Shown one piece after another: positions 33,214 to 41,431 of a DNA stretch of 64,000 nucleotides (positions are counted from its first letter, which is position 1; each line of letters starts with the position of its first letter). The position numbers were made by a program, and so were the translations under genes. Location of the stretch: assembly GCA_041447245.1 (NCBI GenBank), contig JBGMEA010000022.1, forward strand, positions 1 through 64,000, given 5' to 3'. The notes beneath the pieces were generated by a model. That model saw only the letters and a program-made list of their open reading frames with translations. It was not told the origin of the DNA and searched no databases. This DNA comes from JBGMEA01 sp041447245. Lineage in GTDB: Bacteria; Bacillota; Clostridia; Eubacteriales; Anaerofustaceae.

Positions 33214-34539
33214 TTAAACACATGGATACGGACAATCATCACATGCAAAAACATCTTTTTTGGGCACACATTTCAACAATTCTTCATCATTCAGAAACAC
33301 CGGTTTATTCTCACCTTTGGCCAATTGAATGTCATCGAAACTGATCCGATTATCCATGTGCTTCAAATGCCCGTTCACAAGCTCCCAACCTTGTTCCGTC
33401 ATAATATGCACCGGAATCTTCACTCCTACCTGACCGATTGCATTCGGTTCCACTTTTTCAGAAACATATTTTGATGCGCAGGACCAAACAAGATCCGCGT
33501 GATTCATCATCGCGTCTGCCGCAGCCTCGTCAATTCCGGTAGAACATAATCCGAATTTATAAATCAACATATCATACTCTTTTTCCATAGCGGCAATTTC
33601 GTTCAACTGAATATTATCCGCCGATGCGACCGTCACCGCGATTCGCCGGTAACCGAGCGCAATGGCTTTGCGCACTCCCGCAATCTGATCAATGGTCGCC
33701 GTATGGGGAAACACAGGAATAATCCCCGCATCTTCCGCCGTTTTCATAATTTCTGCGGATGGACTGGTATAAAACAATCCGGTCATCCGTTTGACTGCGC
33801 CCTGTGTCGCAGATGCGTTCGTCGCAATAATCGTGCCGAGGTTATTGGAAACAATCACTGCAGCATCCAATAAGCCGTCTTCAAATGCGGAATAGATTGT
33901 TTCCGACGCACCGAACGCGACATTTGCTTCACAGGAGTTGAGCGGTCTTGCAGTGTCAAAATATCCGCCTTTGATCACAACATCGTTAATCAAATCGCAC
34001 ATTGAGTTACGCTGCAGTTCATCGTCTCCCGTTTTCAGCGTTTCCAGTAACTGTTCCGCAGCAGCCCCTCCTACCTCTTTGAGCAGTCGAAACATCAAAG
34101 GGCAATGACTCAGAGGAATCGATGTGGCACGGATTGCTTTGAGTTCGCCGTTTTCGTCATTTGCCAATAAGATGTAACTGCCAAACATTCTGGTGATATG
34201 CACTGGGTTGTCCTGATAAAACCGCTGTACGGCAGAGAGAATCACATCGGGCAATTCATTTTCACATCCCGAAAATTCGATGCTGAGTACCCCATCTTCA
34301 TACCAAAGCCTGCTGCATGCAAAAGACAGATTCTGTCCGTGATACGCGGACAGAACATGATCGATAAAAGTCAGCAACGGTTCTTGATAAAACCGATAGT
34401 GATTAAAAAAAAGCTCGTCTTCTTCGGATCGAAAGAATTGTTTGAACGGAATGGATTTGACCCTGACACGTAAGATGCTTCCTTCTCCCTGAGGCGAAAG
34501 GAAGTATTCTTCATATGCGTGTTCAAACATCTTATCCAT
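33214..34539 (-). CDS. DUF2099 / methanogenesis marker 8-like protein
   Basis: A 441-residue protein that I match only tentatively to the DUF2099 (methanogenesis marker 8) family. The central part has FGASETIYSAFEDGLLDAAV, VIVSNNLGTIIATNASATQG and FYTSPSAEIMKTAEDAGIIP, suggesting a Rossmann-like fold. The C-terminus ends in FACDDCPYPCV, a C-x2-C-x3-C cluster that could bind metal or iron-sulfur. The N-terminal 150 residues look like a separate domain. The start at 34539 has AAGGAG seven bases upstream. It is monocistronic as far as can be seen. No function is known for the bacterial members. Confidence 0.5.
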   Translation of the reverse strand: MDKMFEHAYEEYFLSPQGEGSILRVRVKSIPFKQFFRSEEDELFFNHYRFYQEPLLTFIDHVLSAYHGQNLSFACSRLWYEDGVLSIEFSGCENELPDVILSAVQRFYQDNPVHITRMFGSYILLANDENGELKAIRATSIPLSHCPLMFRLLKEVGGAAAEQLLETLKTGDDELQRNSMCDLINDVVIKGGYFDTARPLNSCEANVAFGASETIYSAFEDGLLDAAVIVSNNLGTIIATNASATQGAVKRMTGLFYTSPSAEIMKTAEDAGIIPVFPHTATIDQIAGVRKAIALGYRRIAVTVASADNIQLNEIAAMEKEYDMLIYKFGLCSTGIDEAAADAMMNHADLVWSCASKYVSEKVEPNAIGQVGVKIPVHIMTEQGWELVNGHLKHMDNRISFDDIQLAKGENKPVFLNDEELLKCVPKKDVFACDDCPYPCV

Positions 34540-34683
34540 AAATTTCTCCTTACGTTTTTTCGTTTGTTTCAACGGAAATCACGCGATTTTCATTTCGATA
34601 ATGAAATATTTCGTTGAATCCGATTATTTTATTGTACCAAAATTCGCTGAGAACTTCCATCCCATTTTGTATATAAATACCGA

Positions 34684-35256
34684 TTATAGTATATTCAAGT
34701 GCTCCAAAAGAATTTTTACTCCGATCAGCACCAATACAATCCCCCCCGCGAGTTCTGCTTTGCTTTTATATCTGATCCCGAATCGATTCCCGACAATGAC
34801 CCCGAGCATGGACAGCAAAAAGGTTGTAATCCCGATAATCAGAACGGCAGATAAAATATTCACACTTAAAAAAGCAAACGTGATCCCGACGGCAAGCGCA
34901 TCAATACTGGTTGCGACAGCCAGCACCAACACTTCTTTGATATCATAGGACACGGCGCAGACTTCGCAATCATCTTCTTCATCCGGTTTGATCGCTTCCA
35001 TGATCATTTTCACTCCTACAAAAGCAAGGAGCACAAATGCAATCCAATGATCGTAGCTTGTGATGTACTGTTCAAATTGCTTGCCCAAAATCCATCCGAT
35101 AACAGGCATCAAAGCCTGAAATGCGCCGAAAAAAATTGAAATGAGCAACATATATTTTTTGTCCACGGTTCTCATTTTCAAACCTTTGCAGACAGACACC
35201 GCAAACGCGTCCATGGAAAGTCCGATTCCGATTAATAATAACTGTATAAAACCCAT
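34684..35256 (-). CDS. mntP: Manganese efflux pump MntP
   Basis: A 190-residue six-helix membrane protein. It has the repeated family motif twice, GLSMDAFAVSVCKGL (first helix) and ATSIDALAVGITFAF (fourth helix), each with the conserved Asp, which fits MntP. It would export manganese. The start at 35256 follows GGAGG; the longer reading runs into the riboswitch and is rejected. A yybP-ykoY manganese riboswitch and its terminator precede it, which fits the function exactly. Confidence 0.93.
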   Translation of the reverse strand: MGFIQLLLIGIGLSMDAFAVSVCKGLKMRTVDKKYMLLISIFFGAFQALMPVIGWILGKQFEQYITSYDHWIAFVLLAFVGVKMIMEAIKPDEEDDCEVCAVSYDIKEVLVLAVATSIDALAVGITFAFLSVNILSAVLIIGITTFLLSMLGVIVGNRFGIRYKSKAELAGGIVLVLIGVKILLEHLNIL

Positions 35257-35294
35257 TTTTCCTCCGATTACGTGATAGTTGCGCGTATGAAACG

Positions 35295-35421
35295 ATAAAA
35301 AAAATGAGAATCCGTACGGTAAATACCGCACACGAGTCTCATTATTTCATGCAAACCAGATCTTGCGATCAGTATGTTGACTTGCAACGCATCATTCTGC
35401 GCCAATTACTCCCTCATGAGC
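35295..35421 (-). promoter_or_regulatory. yybP-ykoY (manganese) riboswitch with terminator
   Basis: The minus-strand leader of mntP holds the conserved parts of this riboswitch: GAGGGAGTAATTGGCGC, GCAAGTCAACATACTG, and GATCTGGTTTGCATGAAAT. It ends in a hairpin aatgaga / tctcatt around an internal stem, followed by eight T. High manganese should prevent the terminator and switch on export. Confidence 0.88.
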
Positions 35422-35427
35422 AATCCA

Positions 35428-35456
35428 ATCATACCATAATTATTGTTACTTTTCAA
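35428..35456 (-). promoter_or_regulatory. Promoter of the mntP riboswitch transcript
   Basis: Minus strand TTGAAA, 17-base spacer, TATGAT, starting the riboswitch a few bases later. Confidence 0.7.
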
Positions 35457-35487
35457 CGATCTTTTCCTGCACATCTAATCGCTTTAT

Positions 35488-36003
35488 TTACCATGTTTCA
35501 TTCGCTTCCTTTTCCCGATACATCATAACCACTCCGTCTTTTCTGAAAATCGGAGGATTTTCTCTGTACCGGTAACCCAGTCTGCGATAAAATCCGTGTG
35601 CGGTAAGCGATGATGAAAGTTCGATCAGATTGCTTTGCCGACACCATTCATCTTCTTCCAGAAAACGAATCAAAGCAGCGCCAATGCCTCTTCCGATATA
35701 ATCAGGATCGACGAAAACTGCCGAAAAAAAGCATTGGAACTTTTGCTGTTCATCCATGGATACTCCGCCGCATGCAATGGAAACACCATGATATCGAGCA
35801 ATATAGTAGTGCTTGTTTTCCAACATATCTAAAAACCAATCCCGATTGAATTTCCGACGTTGTCGCTCGATCTCCGTTTCGGAATAATCGTTCGCGTTTA
35901 CTTCTCTCAGACATCGGTGTATCATCCGCAGAATCGGCTCGCAGTCATGTTCGGTTGCCCGCTCAAAATGCAATTTCTGTGTATCTATTCTTTTACTGCT
36001 CAT
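35488..36003 (-). CDS. GNAT N-acetyltransferase
   Basis: A 171-residue GNAT enzyme with FFSAVFVDPDYIGRGIGAAL as the acetyl-CoA loop and SSSLTAHGFYRRLGYRYREN as the C-terminal part. The substrate is unknown. It is the last gene of the AbrB-ABC operon, with its start 11 bases inside the end of the permease gene; no strong ribosome binding site is visible, so coupling is likely. The preceding GTG one codon earlier is also possible. Confidence 0.8.
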   Translation of the reverse strand: MSSKRIDTQKLHFERATEHDCEPILRMIHRCLREVNANDYSETEIERQRRKFNRDWFLDMLENKHYYIARYHGVSIACGGVSMDEQQKFQCFFSAVFVDPDYIGRGIGAALIRFLEEDEWCRQSNLIELSSSLTAHGFYRRLGYRYRENPPIFRKDGVVMMYREKEANETW

Positions 36004-36730
36004 CACTGTTCATTTTCTTTTTGAAAACCAATACCGCAATCACCACGATAACCACGGCATATCCGATCACCCACCACAAATGAGGAAAAATATCCCCGTA
36101 ATTCCCGCTCACCGCAGCTCTCGCCGCTTCCACTGCATGAACAAACGGAAGCGCATAGGCAATCGATTGGAAGGCACCTCCCACCAGATTCAGATCAAAC
36201 CAAGTTCCGCTCAACCACGCACTCACATTTGTCAGGACGGCACCACAGATTCCTCCCACCTGTTTGTCATTGAAGACGGTTCCGCACAACAGTCCGATGC
36301 CGATAAACAGCACTGCGGCAGGCAGCAGAACGACGATTGTCAAGAGGAGGTTCAAACTGATCTTCAGCCCCAGAACTAACGCTACGGCGAAACAGATGAT
36401 ATTCTGAGCAACAGCGATCGGAATAAGCGGCAAAGTGTACCCGAGAATAAAATCGGACGCACGCATCGGAGAAGTCAATAAGCGCATCATCAGCGATTCC
36501 GAACGATCTTTTGCGATCAGCATTCCGGAAAACAGGGATATAAATGACAGTCCGAACACCGCAATCCCTGGCGTAAGTTGATCGATTTCAAATAAACTGA
36601 CCGGAACATTGGCTTGAATGGCTGACAAAAGAAGAATCAGCACCAAAGGAAAACCGATCCCGAACGACAGATTGATCGGATCTCTCAACATTTCTTTGAT
36701 ATTTCTGGACGCAAACACCCTCATTTTCAT
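35993..36730 (-). CDS. ABC-2 type transporter permease
   Basis: A 245-residue membrane protein with six predicted helices, of the ABC-2 family of drug, lipid or polysaccharide exporters. It starts MKMRVFASRNIKEMLRDP, typical of the family, and has the GMLIAKDRSESLMMRLLTSPM segment that contacts the ATPase. It overlaps the ATPase gene by four bases (ATGA). The exported substrate cannot be read; the AbrB-type regulator and acetyltransferase in the same operon suggest a self-defence or stress role, which is inference. Confidence 0.88.
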   Translation of the reverse strand: MKMRVFASRNIKEMLRDPINLSFGIGFPLVLILLLSAIQANVPVSLFEIDQLTPGIAVFGLSFISLFSGMLIAKDRSESLMMRLLTSPMRASDFILGYTLPLIPIAVAQNIICFAVALVLGLKISLNLLLTIVVLLPAAVLFIGIGLLCGTVFNDKQVGGICGAVLTNVSAWLSGTWFDLNLVGGAFQSIAYALPFVHAVEAARAAVSGNYGDIFPHLWWVIGYAVVIVVIAVLVFKKKMNSDEQ

Positions 36731-37464
36731 CGATCTGCCTCGCTTTCCGACGCCAATGCGATAAACGCATTTTCCAGATTGTCCGTATTTGTTTGTTCTT
36801 TCAGCTGAGCAACCGTTCCCACCGCGCGGATCGTTCCGTGCGCCATGACTGCAATCCGATCGGAGAATGCTTCCGCCTCTTCCATATAGTGCGTAGTCAG
36901 AATAATCGTGACTTTCCCCTTCAGCTTTTCAATGCTGTTCCAAAGCTCTCTTCGCGCCAACACATCCAATCCGAGTGTCGGCTCGTCAAGAAACAGGATG
37001 TTCGGATCGGAAATCAATGCCATCGCAATACTCAGTCTCCGCTGCATCCCACCGGATAAGGTCTTTGCCTTTGCCTCGGCAACTTCATTCAAACGGAATT
37101 GATCCATCATTTCCAGCGTCTTAGCTTTGGCATCAATCTTGGAGCATCCGTAGATTCCGGCGATCATTTCCAGATTTTCCCTGACGCTCAGGTTTCTCGC
37201 CACCGCCGTCTCCTGAGGTGAAACATTGATGATCTGTTTCACCTCCTGCGGATGATGCACAATACTGTTGCCCAACAGCGTTGCATCTCCGGAAGTCGGT
37301 GCAATCAGGCAGGAGAGCATCTTGATGGTTGTCGTCTTTCCTGCGCCGTTTACTCCGAGCAAAGAAAACAACTCCCCTTGATTCACTGTCAGATCAATGT
37401 CATTTACCGCAGTTTTTGTTTTGTAAACTTTTCTTAATTTAATTGCTTCGATTGCCGCTGTCAT
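36727..37464 (-). CDS. ABC transporter ATP-binding protein
   Basis: A 245-residue ATPase partner of the ABC-2 permease. Walker A is LLGVNGAGKTTTIKM, the signature LSGGMQRRLSIAMAL, Walker B NILFLDEPTLGLD and the switch His TTHYMEE. Length and motifs fit daunorubicin/NatA-like exporters. Its start overlaps the end of the AbrB-type gene by four bases (ATGA) and its end overlaps the permease the same way, so the operon is translationally coupled. Confidence 0.93.
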   Translation of the reverse strand: MTAAIEAIKLRKVYKTKTAVNDIDLTVNQGELFSLLGVNGAGKTTTIKMLSCLIAPTSGDATLLGNSIVHHPQEVKQIINVSPQETAVARNLSVRENLEMIAGIYGCSKIDAKAKTLEMMDQFRLNEVAEAKAKTLSGGMQRRLSIAMALISDPNILFLDEPTLGLDVLARRELWNSIEKLKGKVTIILTTHYMEEAEAFSDRIAVMAHGTIRAVGTVAQLKEQTNTDNLENAFIALASESEADR

Positions 37465-37685
37465 TCTGCTTCCTCCGGGTTTTCCTGTGCATGGAAAACC
37501 GCTTTGGCAAAATCAAGATACCCGTTGTTCTGAACGATGGCAATCCCCTGATCGTTGTCCGCCAGCAGCAAAAGAGTATCTCCCGGTTTAATGCCGAATA
37601 TATCCCGAGCGCCTTTCGGAATTACAATCTGTCCTTTTTCTCCTACTTTTACCGTAGCAATAAACTTCCCTTCCGGGACTTTCAT
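37461..37685 (-). CDS. AbrB/SpoVT-type transcriptional regulator
   Basis: A 74-residue swapped-hairpin DNA-binding protein. The fold is clear in FIATVKVGEKGQIVIPKGAR and IFGIKPGDTLLLLADNDQGI. The reading frame is open for another 13 codons (to 37724), but GAGGTGG is eight bases from the ATG at 37685, which begins MKVPEGKF as in similar proteins. It is the first gene of an operon with an ABC exporter and an acetyltransferase. A palindrome lies over its transcription start, so it probably controls its own operon. Confidence 0.88.
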   Translation of the reverse strand: MKVPEGKFIATVKVGEKGQIVIPKGARDIFGIKPGDTLLLLADNDQGIAIVQNNGYLDFAKAVFHAQENPEEAE

Positions 37686-37727
37686 ATTCATATCCACCTC
37701 GGTTGCACTTGTAATACTATTCATACT

Positions 37728-37772
37728 TTTATTACTAATAAGAATAATACATCTCTACTCTGTTTCTGTCAA
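37728..37772 (-). promoter_or_regulatory. Promoter and palindromic operator of the AbrB-ABC operon
   Basis: Minus strand TTGACA, 17-base spacer, TATTAT (37744-37772). The palindrome TTATTA-C-TAATAA (37728-37740) covers the expected transcription start and is a likely binding site for the AbrB-type protein. Confidence 0.6.
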
Positions 37773-37773
37773 C

Positions 37774-37797
37774 AAAAAAACCGCAAATTGCGGTTTC
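37774..37797 (-). terminator. Terminator of the GNAT gene at 37802
   Basis: Minus strand aaccgcaa / ttgcggtt with a run of seven T. It lies immediately before the AbrB operon's -35. Confidence 0.85.
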
Positions 37798-37801
37798 GTC
37801 G

Positions 37802-38251
37802 TTATTTGATTGTTTTTTTCATGCAGATACTGTTTGTGTCACCGACATACGGTCCGTAATTCTCGGTAAGTTCATACCCGCAACTTTTATACAGCGCCAC
37901 AGCAGTCTGTTGCTTGCTTCCTGTTTCAAGATAAATCTCCCGATATCCGTTTTTTTGCGCATCGGTTTCCAGTTCTTGGACGATGCGTTTCGAAATTCCT
38001 CTGCCGCGCACATCAGGCAAAACAAAGATACGCTTCAGTTCCGCCGATTCTTCTGTCAGTTCTTTATAAGCCCCGCATGCGACCGCCCGATGATCCAAAT
38101 AAATCAGAACCACCTGATTAAGCGGTTGTGATTGGTTCAGCGGATGATATTTTTTCTGCATTTCACCGTAAATTGATTCCAACTCTTCATCCAGCTGCTC
38201 GGTCAATCTGACATAGTCTACGTTGGTGCTGTCAGTCAATATTATTTTCAT
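37802..38251 (-). CDS. GNAT N-acetyltransferase
   Basis: A 149-residue GNAT protein with ELKRIFVLPDVRGRGISKRI as the acetyl-CoA loop and YLETGSKQQTAVALYKSCGY near the end. The N-terminus includes LNQSQPLNQVVLIYLDH. It resembles the YtfP/PhnO-like small acetyltransferases; the substrate is unknown. It ends at a strong terminator and follows the VOC gene by 15 bases, so it may share that transcript. Confidence 0.82.
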   Translation of the reverse strand: MKIILTDSTNVDYVRLTEQLDEELESIYGEMQKKYHPLNQSQPLNQVVLIYLDHRAVACGAYKELTEESAELKRIFVLPDVRGRGISKRIVQELETDAQKNGYREIYLETGSKQQTAVALYKSCGYELTENYGPYVGDTNSICMKKTIK

Positions 38252-38266
38252 ATCTGCCCTTTTATG

Positions 38267-38689
38267 TTATTCATGTGCCGTAACTGCCATCGGATGGCCG
38301 GGAACGAATTCAACCAGATCCCACAAATTCCCGTACAGATCGCGGAACACAGCCACTGTGCCGTAATCCTGCACTTTCGGTTCCCGCACAAACTCAATTC
38401 CATGATCCATCATCTCGCGATAATCACGCCAAAAATCATCTGTACCCAAAAACAAAAATACTCTGCCTCCCGACTGGTTTCCAATGAATTGCTCCTGCTC
38501 TGCATTTGATGCGCGCGCCAGCAGCACGGCAGTTCCGACACTGTCCGGAGGCGCCACGATAACCCAACGCTTATCCTGTTCCGACTGATACGTATCTTCA
38601 ATAAGAGTAAACTTCAGCTTTTTGGTATAAAAATCGATTGCCTCATCATAATCCCTGACAACCAATGCAATATGTACGATGTTCTGCAT
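38267..38689 (-). CDS. Glyoxalase/VOC family protein
   Basis: A 140-residue single-domain VOC protein with HIALVVRDYDEAIDFYTKKL opening, then the GGRVFLFLGTDDFWRDY strand and FRDLYGNLWDLVE close. The metal ligands (His6 region and Glu near the end) are kept, so it may be active as a metalloenzyme or a resistance-type binder. Substrate unknown. It lies between the epimerase gene (12-base gap) and the acetyltransferase, in one likely operon. Confidence 0.85.
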   Translation of the reverse strand: MQNIVHIALVVRDYDEAIDFYTKKLKFTLIEDTYQSEQDKRWVIVAPPDSVGTAVLLARASNAEQEQFIGNQSGGRVFLFLGTDDFWRDYREMMDHGIEFVREPKVQDYGTVAVFRDLYGNLWDLVEFVPGHPMAVTAHE

Positions 38690-38701
38690 AAATCCCCGCT
38701 A

Positions 38702-39565
38702 TCATCGAATCTGTGCGATTTCATAATCGATCAGTTCGTAAATCCATTCCTTCAGCGGTGTAAAGCGGAATCCGATTGCTTCTGCTTTTTCCGTATTGAT
38801 GTTATAAGACGGCGTATCATTGTAAGGCGCATCTTCTCCGTCATTTCCGTAGATCGGAGATTTTCCGGTTTTGCTTTTCACATATTCCCCGATTTCACGA
38901 ATCGATATGCTGCCCGCGCTGCAGGCATTGATCGGTCCGCGGTAATCGCTTTCTACTAGAAAAGCAAGAAATTTTCCCGCCTCGTCCGAACGGATAAAAC
39001 TCATCTGAGAATCGATATTATCCGCATGCATCGGAATTTCTTTGATTTGGTTGGCAACATAATAAGTCAGGCGCTTTGTATAATCGTCTTTTCCGAGTAC
39101 AAAAGGAAACCGTGCAGCAGCAGCGTTCTGCTGTGCATAAGCCTGAAACAAGGCGCATTCCGCGTACATTTTATTTTCTTTGTATGGATAGTCAGTGCGA
39201 CCGCTCCACACCAGTTCTTTCTCTAAAGGAAGGAAATCATCTTCCGTTGTATTCGGATGCAGTTCGTATATCACCGCGGAAGATGCAATTACATACCTGC
39301 CGCATTGGATATGATCGAGCGAGCACTTGACGTCCAATGCGCAATATGCAAGATCATCAATCACAGCATCAAAATAGCGGTTCTCAAACGTCTTTTTCAT
39401 TTGTTGCATGTCGGTGCGATCAACGGCGACGCGCTGAACAAAATCCCCGAACGGATCCGGATGCTTTCCTCTTGTTGCGATCGTAACCTCATGACCGTTT
39501 TCCAATAATGACTTTATCAAATGAATGCCAAAAAATCTCGTGCCTCCGATAACCAGACAATTCAT
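38702..39565 (-). CDS. NAD-dependent epimerase/dehydratase (CSP41-like SDR)
   Basis: A 287-residue extended short-chain dehydrogenase. The nucleotide motif LVIGGTRFFGIHLIKSLLEN and IATRGKHPDPFGD match the atypical group related to CSP41. Tyr and Lys of the usual YxxxK appear in YPYKENKMYAE. It may act on a nucleotide sugar or nucleic acid; not known. The start at 39565 has GGAGG upstream; an earlier ATG thirteen codons ahead does not. It is first of three tightly spaced genes. Confidence 0.82.
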   Translation of the reverse strand: MNCLVIGGTRFFGIHLIKSLLENGHEVTIATRGKHPDPFGDFVQRVAVDRTDMQQMKKTFENRYFDAVIDDLAYCALDVKCSLDHIQCGRYVIASSAVIYELHPNTTEDDFLPLEKELVWSGRTDYPYKENKMYAECALFQAYAQQNAAAARFPFVLGKDDYTKRLTYYVANQIKEIPMHADNIDSQMSFIRSDEAGKFLAFLVESDYRGPINACSAGSISIREIGEYVKSKTGKSPIYGNDGEDAPYNDTPSYNINTEKAEAIGFRFTPLKEWIYELIDYEIAQIR

Positions 39566-39689
39566 AAACTTCCTCCGTTTTTCATCCATCATATCATATA
39601 ACAATTATGCTGTGAAATAAAGCTCCTATCACACTATTTAAATTGATTTAGATAATGTTGATCGTTCAACAGAAATAATTGAAGAACAA

Positions 39690-39713
39690 AAAACCCGCAG
39701 CAGATGCTGCGGG
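39690..39713 (-). terminator. Terminator of the rplM-rpsI operon
   Basis: Minus strand cccgcagca / tgctgcggg with a two-base loop, followed by TTTTTTG. It closes the long ribosomal run. Confidence 0.9.
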
Positions 39714-39726
39714 CATATAAATGGTA

Positions 39727-40116
39727 TTATCTCTTTGAGAACTGCGGCGCTCTTCTTGCTTTTTTCAGACCGTATTTCTTTCTTTCGACCATTCTCGGGT
39801 CTCTGGTCAGATAGCCTGCTTTTTTGATTTCCGCTTTCAGCGTGGAATCGGTGAGAACCAGTGCTCTCGCCAGACCATGTCTGACGGCGCCTGCCTGTCC
39901 CGTGTATCCGCCGCCGTATACATTGACGATCACGTCATACTGATCCGCTGTGTTTGTCAGGGTCAAAGGCTGTTTGGCGATGACTTTGAGCGTATCCATG
40001 CAAAAATACTGTTCGATATCTCTGCCGTTGATCGTGAATTTTCCGCTTCCTTTTCTGATGATGACTCTTGCGACCGAAGTTTTTCTTCTGCCGGTAGCCA
40101 TTGTTTGATCTGCCAT
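39727..40116 (-). CDS. rpsI: Ribosomal protein uS9
   Basis: A 129-residue small-subunit protein at the P site. It has TGRRKTSVARVIIRKGSG, DVIVNVYGGGYTGQAGAVRHG and the C-terminal RRAPQFSKR whose Lys-Arg tail reaches the tRNA anticodon. Eight bases after rplM, with GGAGGAAGT before the ATG. Confidence 0.98.
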   Translation of the reverse strand: MADQTMATGRRKTSVARVIIRKGSGKFTINGRDIEQYFCMDTLKVIAKQPLTLTNTADQYDVIVNVYGGGYTGQAGAVRHGLARALVLTDSTLKAEIKKAGYLTRDPRMVERKKYGLKKARRAPQFSKR

Positions 40117-40124
40117 ACTTCCTC

Positions 40125-40568
40125 CTATCCTCTCAATGCATATACTTCAGGGCTCTGCGCTTCATGTTTGTGTTCGCTTCCTGCGTATACTTTCAGTTTT
40201 TTGAACTGTGCCGCACCCAATTTGTTTTTCGGGAGCATTCCTTTGACTGCTTTTTCGATCACAAATTCGGGTTTGTTTTTGATAAGATCCTTGTACTGAG
40301 TACTTTTCAGACCACCCGGATATCCGGAATAAGAATAATACTTCTTCTGAATCAATTTATTGCCGGTAAGTTTGATTTTATCGGCGTTGATTACGATCAC
40401 AAAATCGCCGGTGTCGATGTTGGGTGTGTAATACGGTTTGTTTTTCCCTCTGAGCAAGTTCGCAACTTCCGTTGAAAGTCTGCCGAGAGTCTGTCCTTCC
40501 GCGTCTACAACATACCATTTCTTTTCGATCATAGCGGGTTTTGCAATCATCGTTGTTTTCGTTAACAT
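40125..40568 (-). CDS. rplM: Ribosomal protein uL13
   Basis: A 147-residue large-subunit assembly protein. It has KKWYVVDAEGQTLGRLST, VVIVNADKIKLTGNK-like sequence, YYSYSGYPGGLK and KGMLPKNKLG. GGAGGT lies upstream. It is the first gene of rplM-rpsI, with its own promoter and a leader that can fold. Confidence 0.98.
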   Translation of the reverse strand: MLTKTTMIAKPAMIEKKWYVVDAEGQTLGRLSTEVANLLRGKNKPYYTPNIDTGDFVIVINADKIKLTGNKLIQKKYYSYSGYPGGLKSTQYKDLIKNKPEFVIEKAVKGMLPKNKLGAAQFKKLKVYAGSEHKHEAQSPEVYALRG

Positions 40569-40665
40569 TTTAAAACCTCCGTGATTTACAAACGGCCAGC
40601 TGCTTCGGGGCTAATCGAATCAGAGAGCCAAAATATATTTTATAAAAAAGTTGATCGAATGTCAA
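40569..40665 (-). promoter_or_regulatory. Promoter and structured leader of rplM
   Basis: Minus strand TTGACA, 17-base spacer, TAAAAT (40637-40665), 29 bases after the truA stop. The leader of about 60 bases has the segment GATTAGCCCCGAAGCAGCTGGCC. Bacillus has an L13-binding leader here; this could be a counterpart, but I cannot verify the fold. Confidence 0.6.
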
Positions 40666-40693
40666 CTGTTTTTTGCTTGATAAAGCCATAAAT

Positions 40694-41428
40694 TCAATAC
40701 AACACTTCTTTGAGATACAATCCGCATGCCGGAGCCGTGATTGCTCCCTTTGTTCTGTCCAGAGAATGCAGGATGTGTTCCACATCTGCTGCCGATAATT
40801 TTCCCCGTCCGACATGGACGAGCGTCCCCGTAAGGATGCGCACCATGTTATAAAGAAATCCGTTCCCTCTTACCGTAATGCGTATCAAATCACCGTCACG
40901 CTCCACGCGCAATTCATACAGAGTCCGGACAGTGTTCTTCACGAAACTTCCGCTTGCCATGAAGGATTTGAAGTCGTGTTCTCCCCGCAGAATTTCTGCG
41001 GCTTCTTTCATCCTGTCAATGTCCAGATGATATTTCACATGCCATGCCCGATCCGTCAGGAACGGTGAAGGCATTGCCGTGTTTAAAATGAGGTATTCGT
41101 AAATCTTCCCTTTTGCGCTGAAACGCGCATTGAAATCAGTCTCGGCTTCCCACGCGTCCGTTACCACAATCTGTTTCGGCAGATAAGCATTGATTGCTCC
41201 GATCAGACGATTCGGAGGGATGCTGCTTTCGGTGAAAAAATTGGCTACCTGTGCGTAAGCATGCACGCCTGCATCCGTTCTTCCCGACCCGTAAAGCTTG
41301 ATGGTTTCTTTTGTCACACAATGATAAGCCCGAATGATTTCCGCCGAAATCGAATGCCCGTCGGGCTGTACCTGCCACCCGCAGAATTCCGTGCCGTCGT
41401 AAGCAATCTTAATTGCGATATTTTTCAT
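40694..41428 (-). CDS. truA: tRNA pseudouridine(38-40) synthase
   Basis: A 244-residue enzyme that converts U38-40 of tRNA anticodon arms to pseudouridine. It has AYDGTEFCGWQVQP, the catalytic Asp in YGSGRTDAGVHAYAQ, and GNGFLYNMVRILTGTLVHVG near the end. It follows ecfT by three bases; the ECF genes and truA together are the common Firmicute arrangement. Confidence 0.97.
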   Translation of the reverse strand: MKNIAIKIAYDGTEFCGWQVQPDGHSISAEIIRAYHCVTKETIKLYGSGRTDAGVHAYAQVANFFTESSIPPNRLIGAINAYLPKQIVVTDAWEAETDFNARFSAKGKIYEYLILNTAMPSPFLTDRAWHVKYHLDIDRMKEAAEILRGEHDFKSFMASGSFVKNTVRTLYELRVERDGDLIRITVRGNGFLYNMVRILTGTLVHVGRGKLSAADVEHILHSLDRTKGAITAPACGLYLKEVLY

Positions 41429-41431
41429 CTT

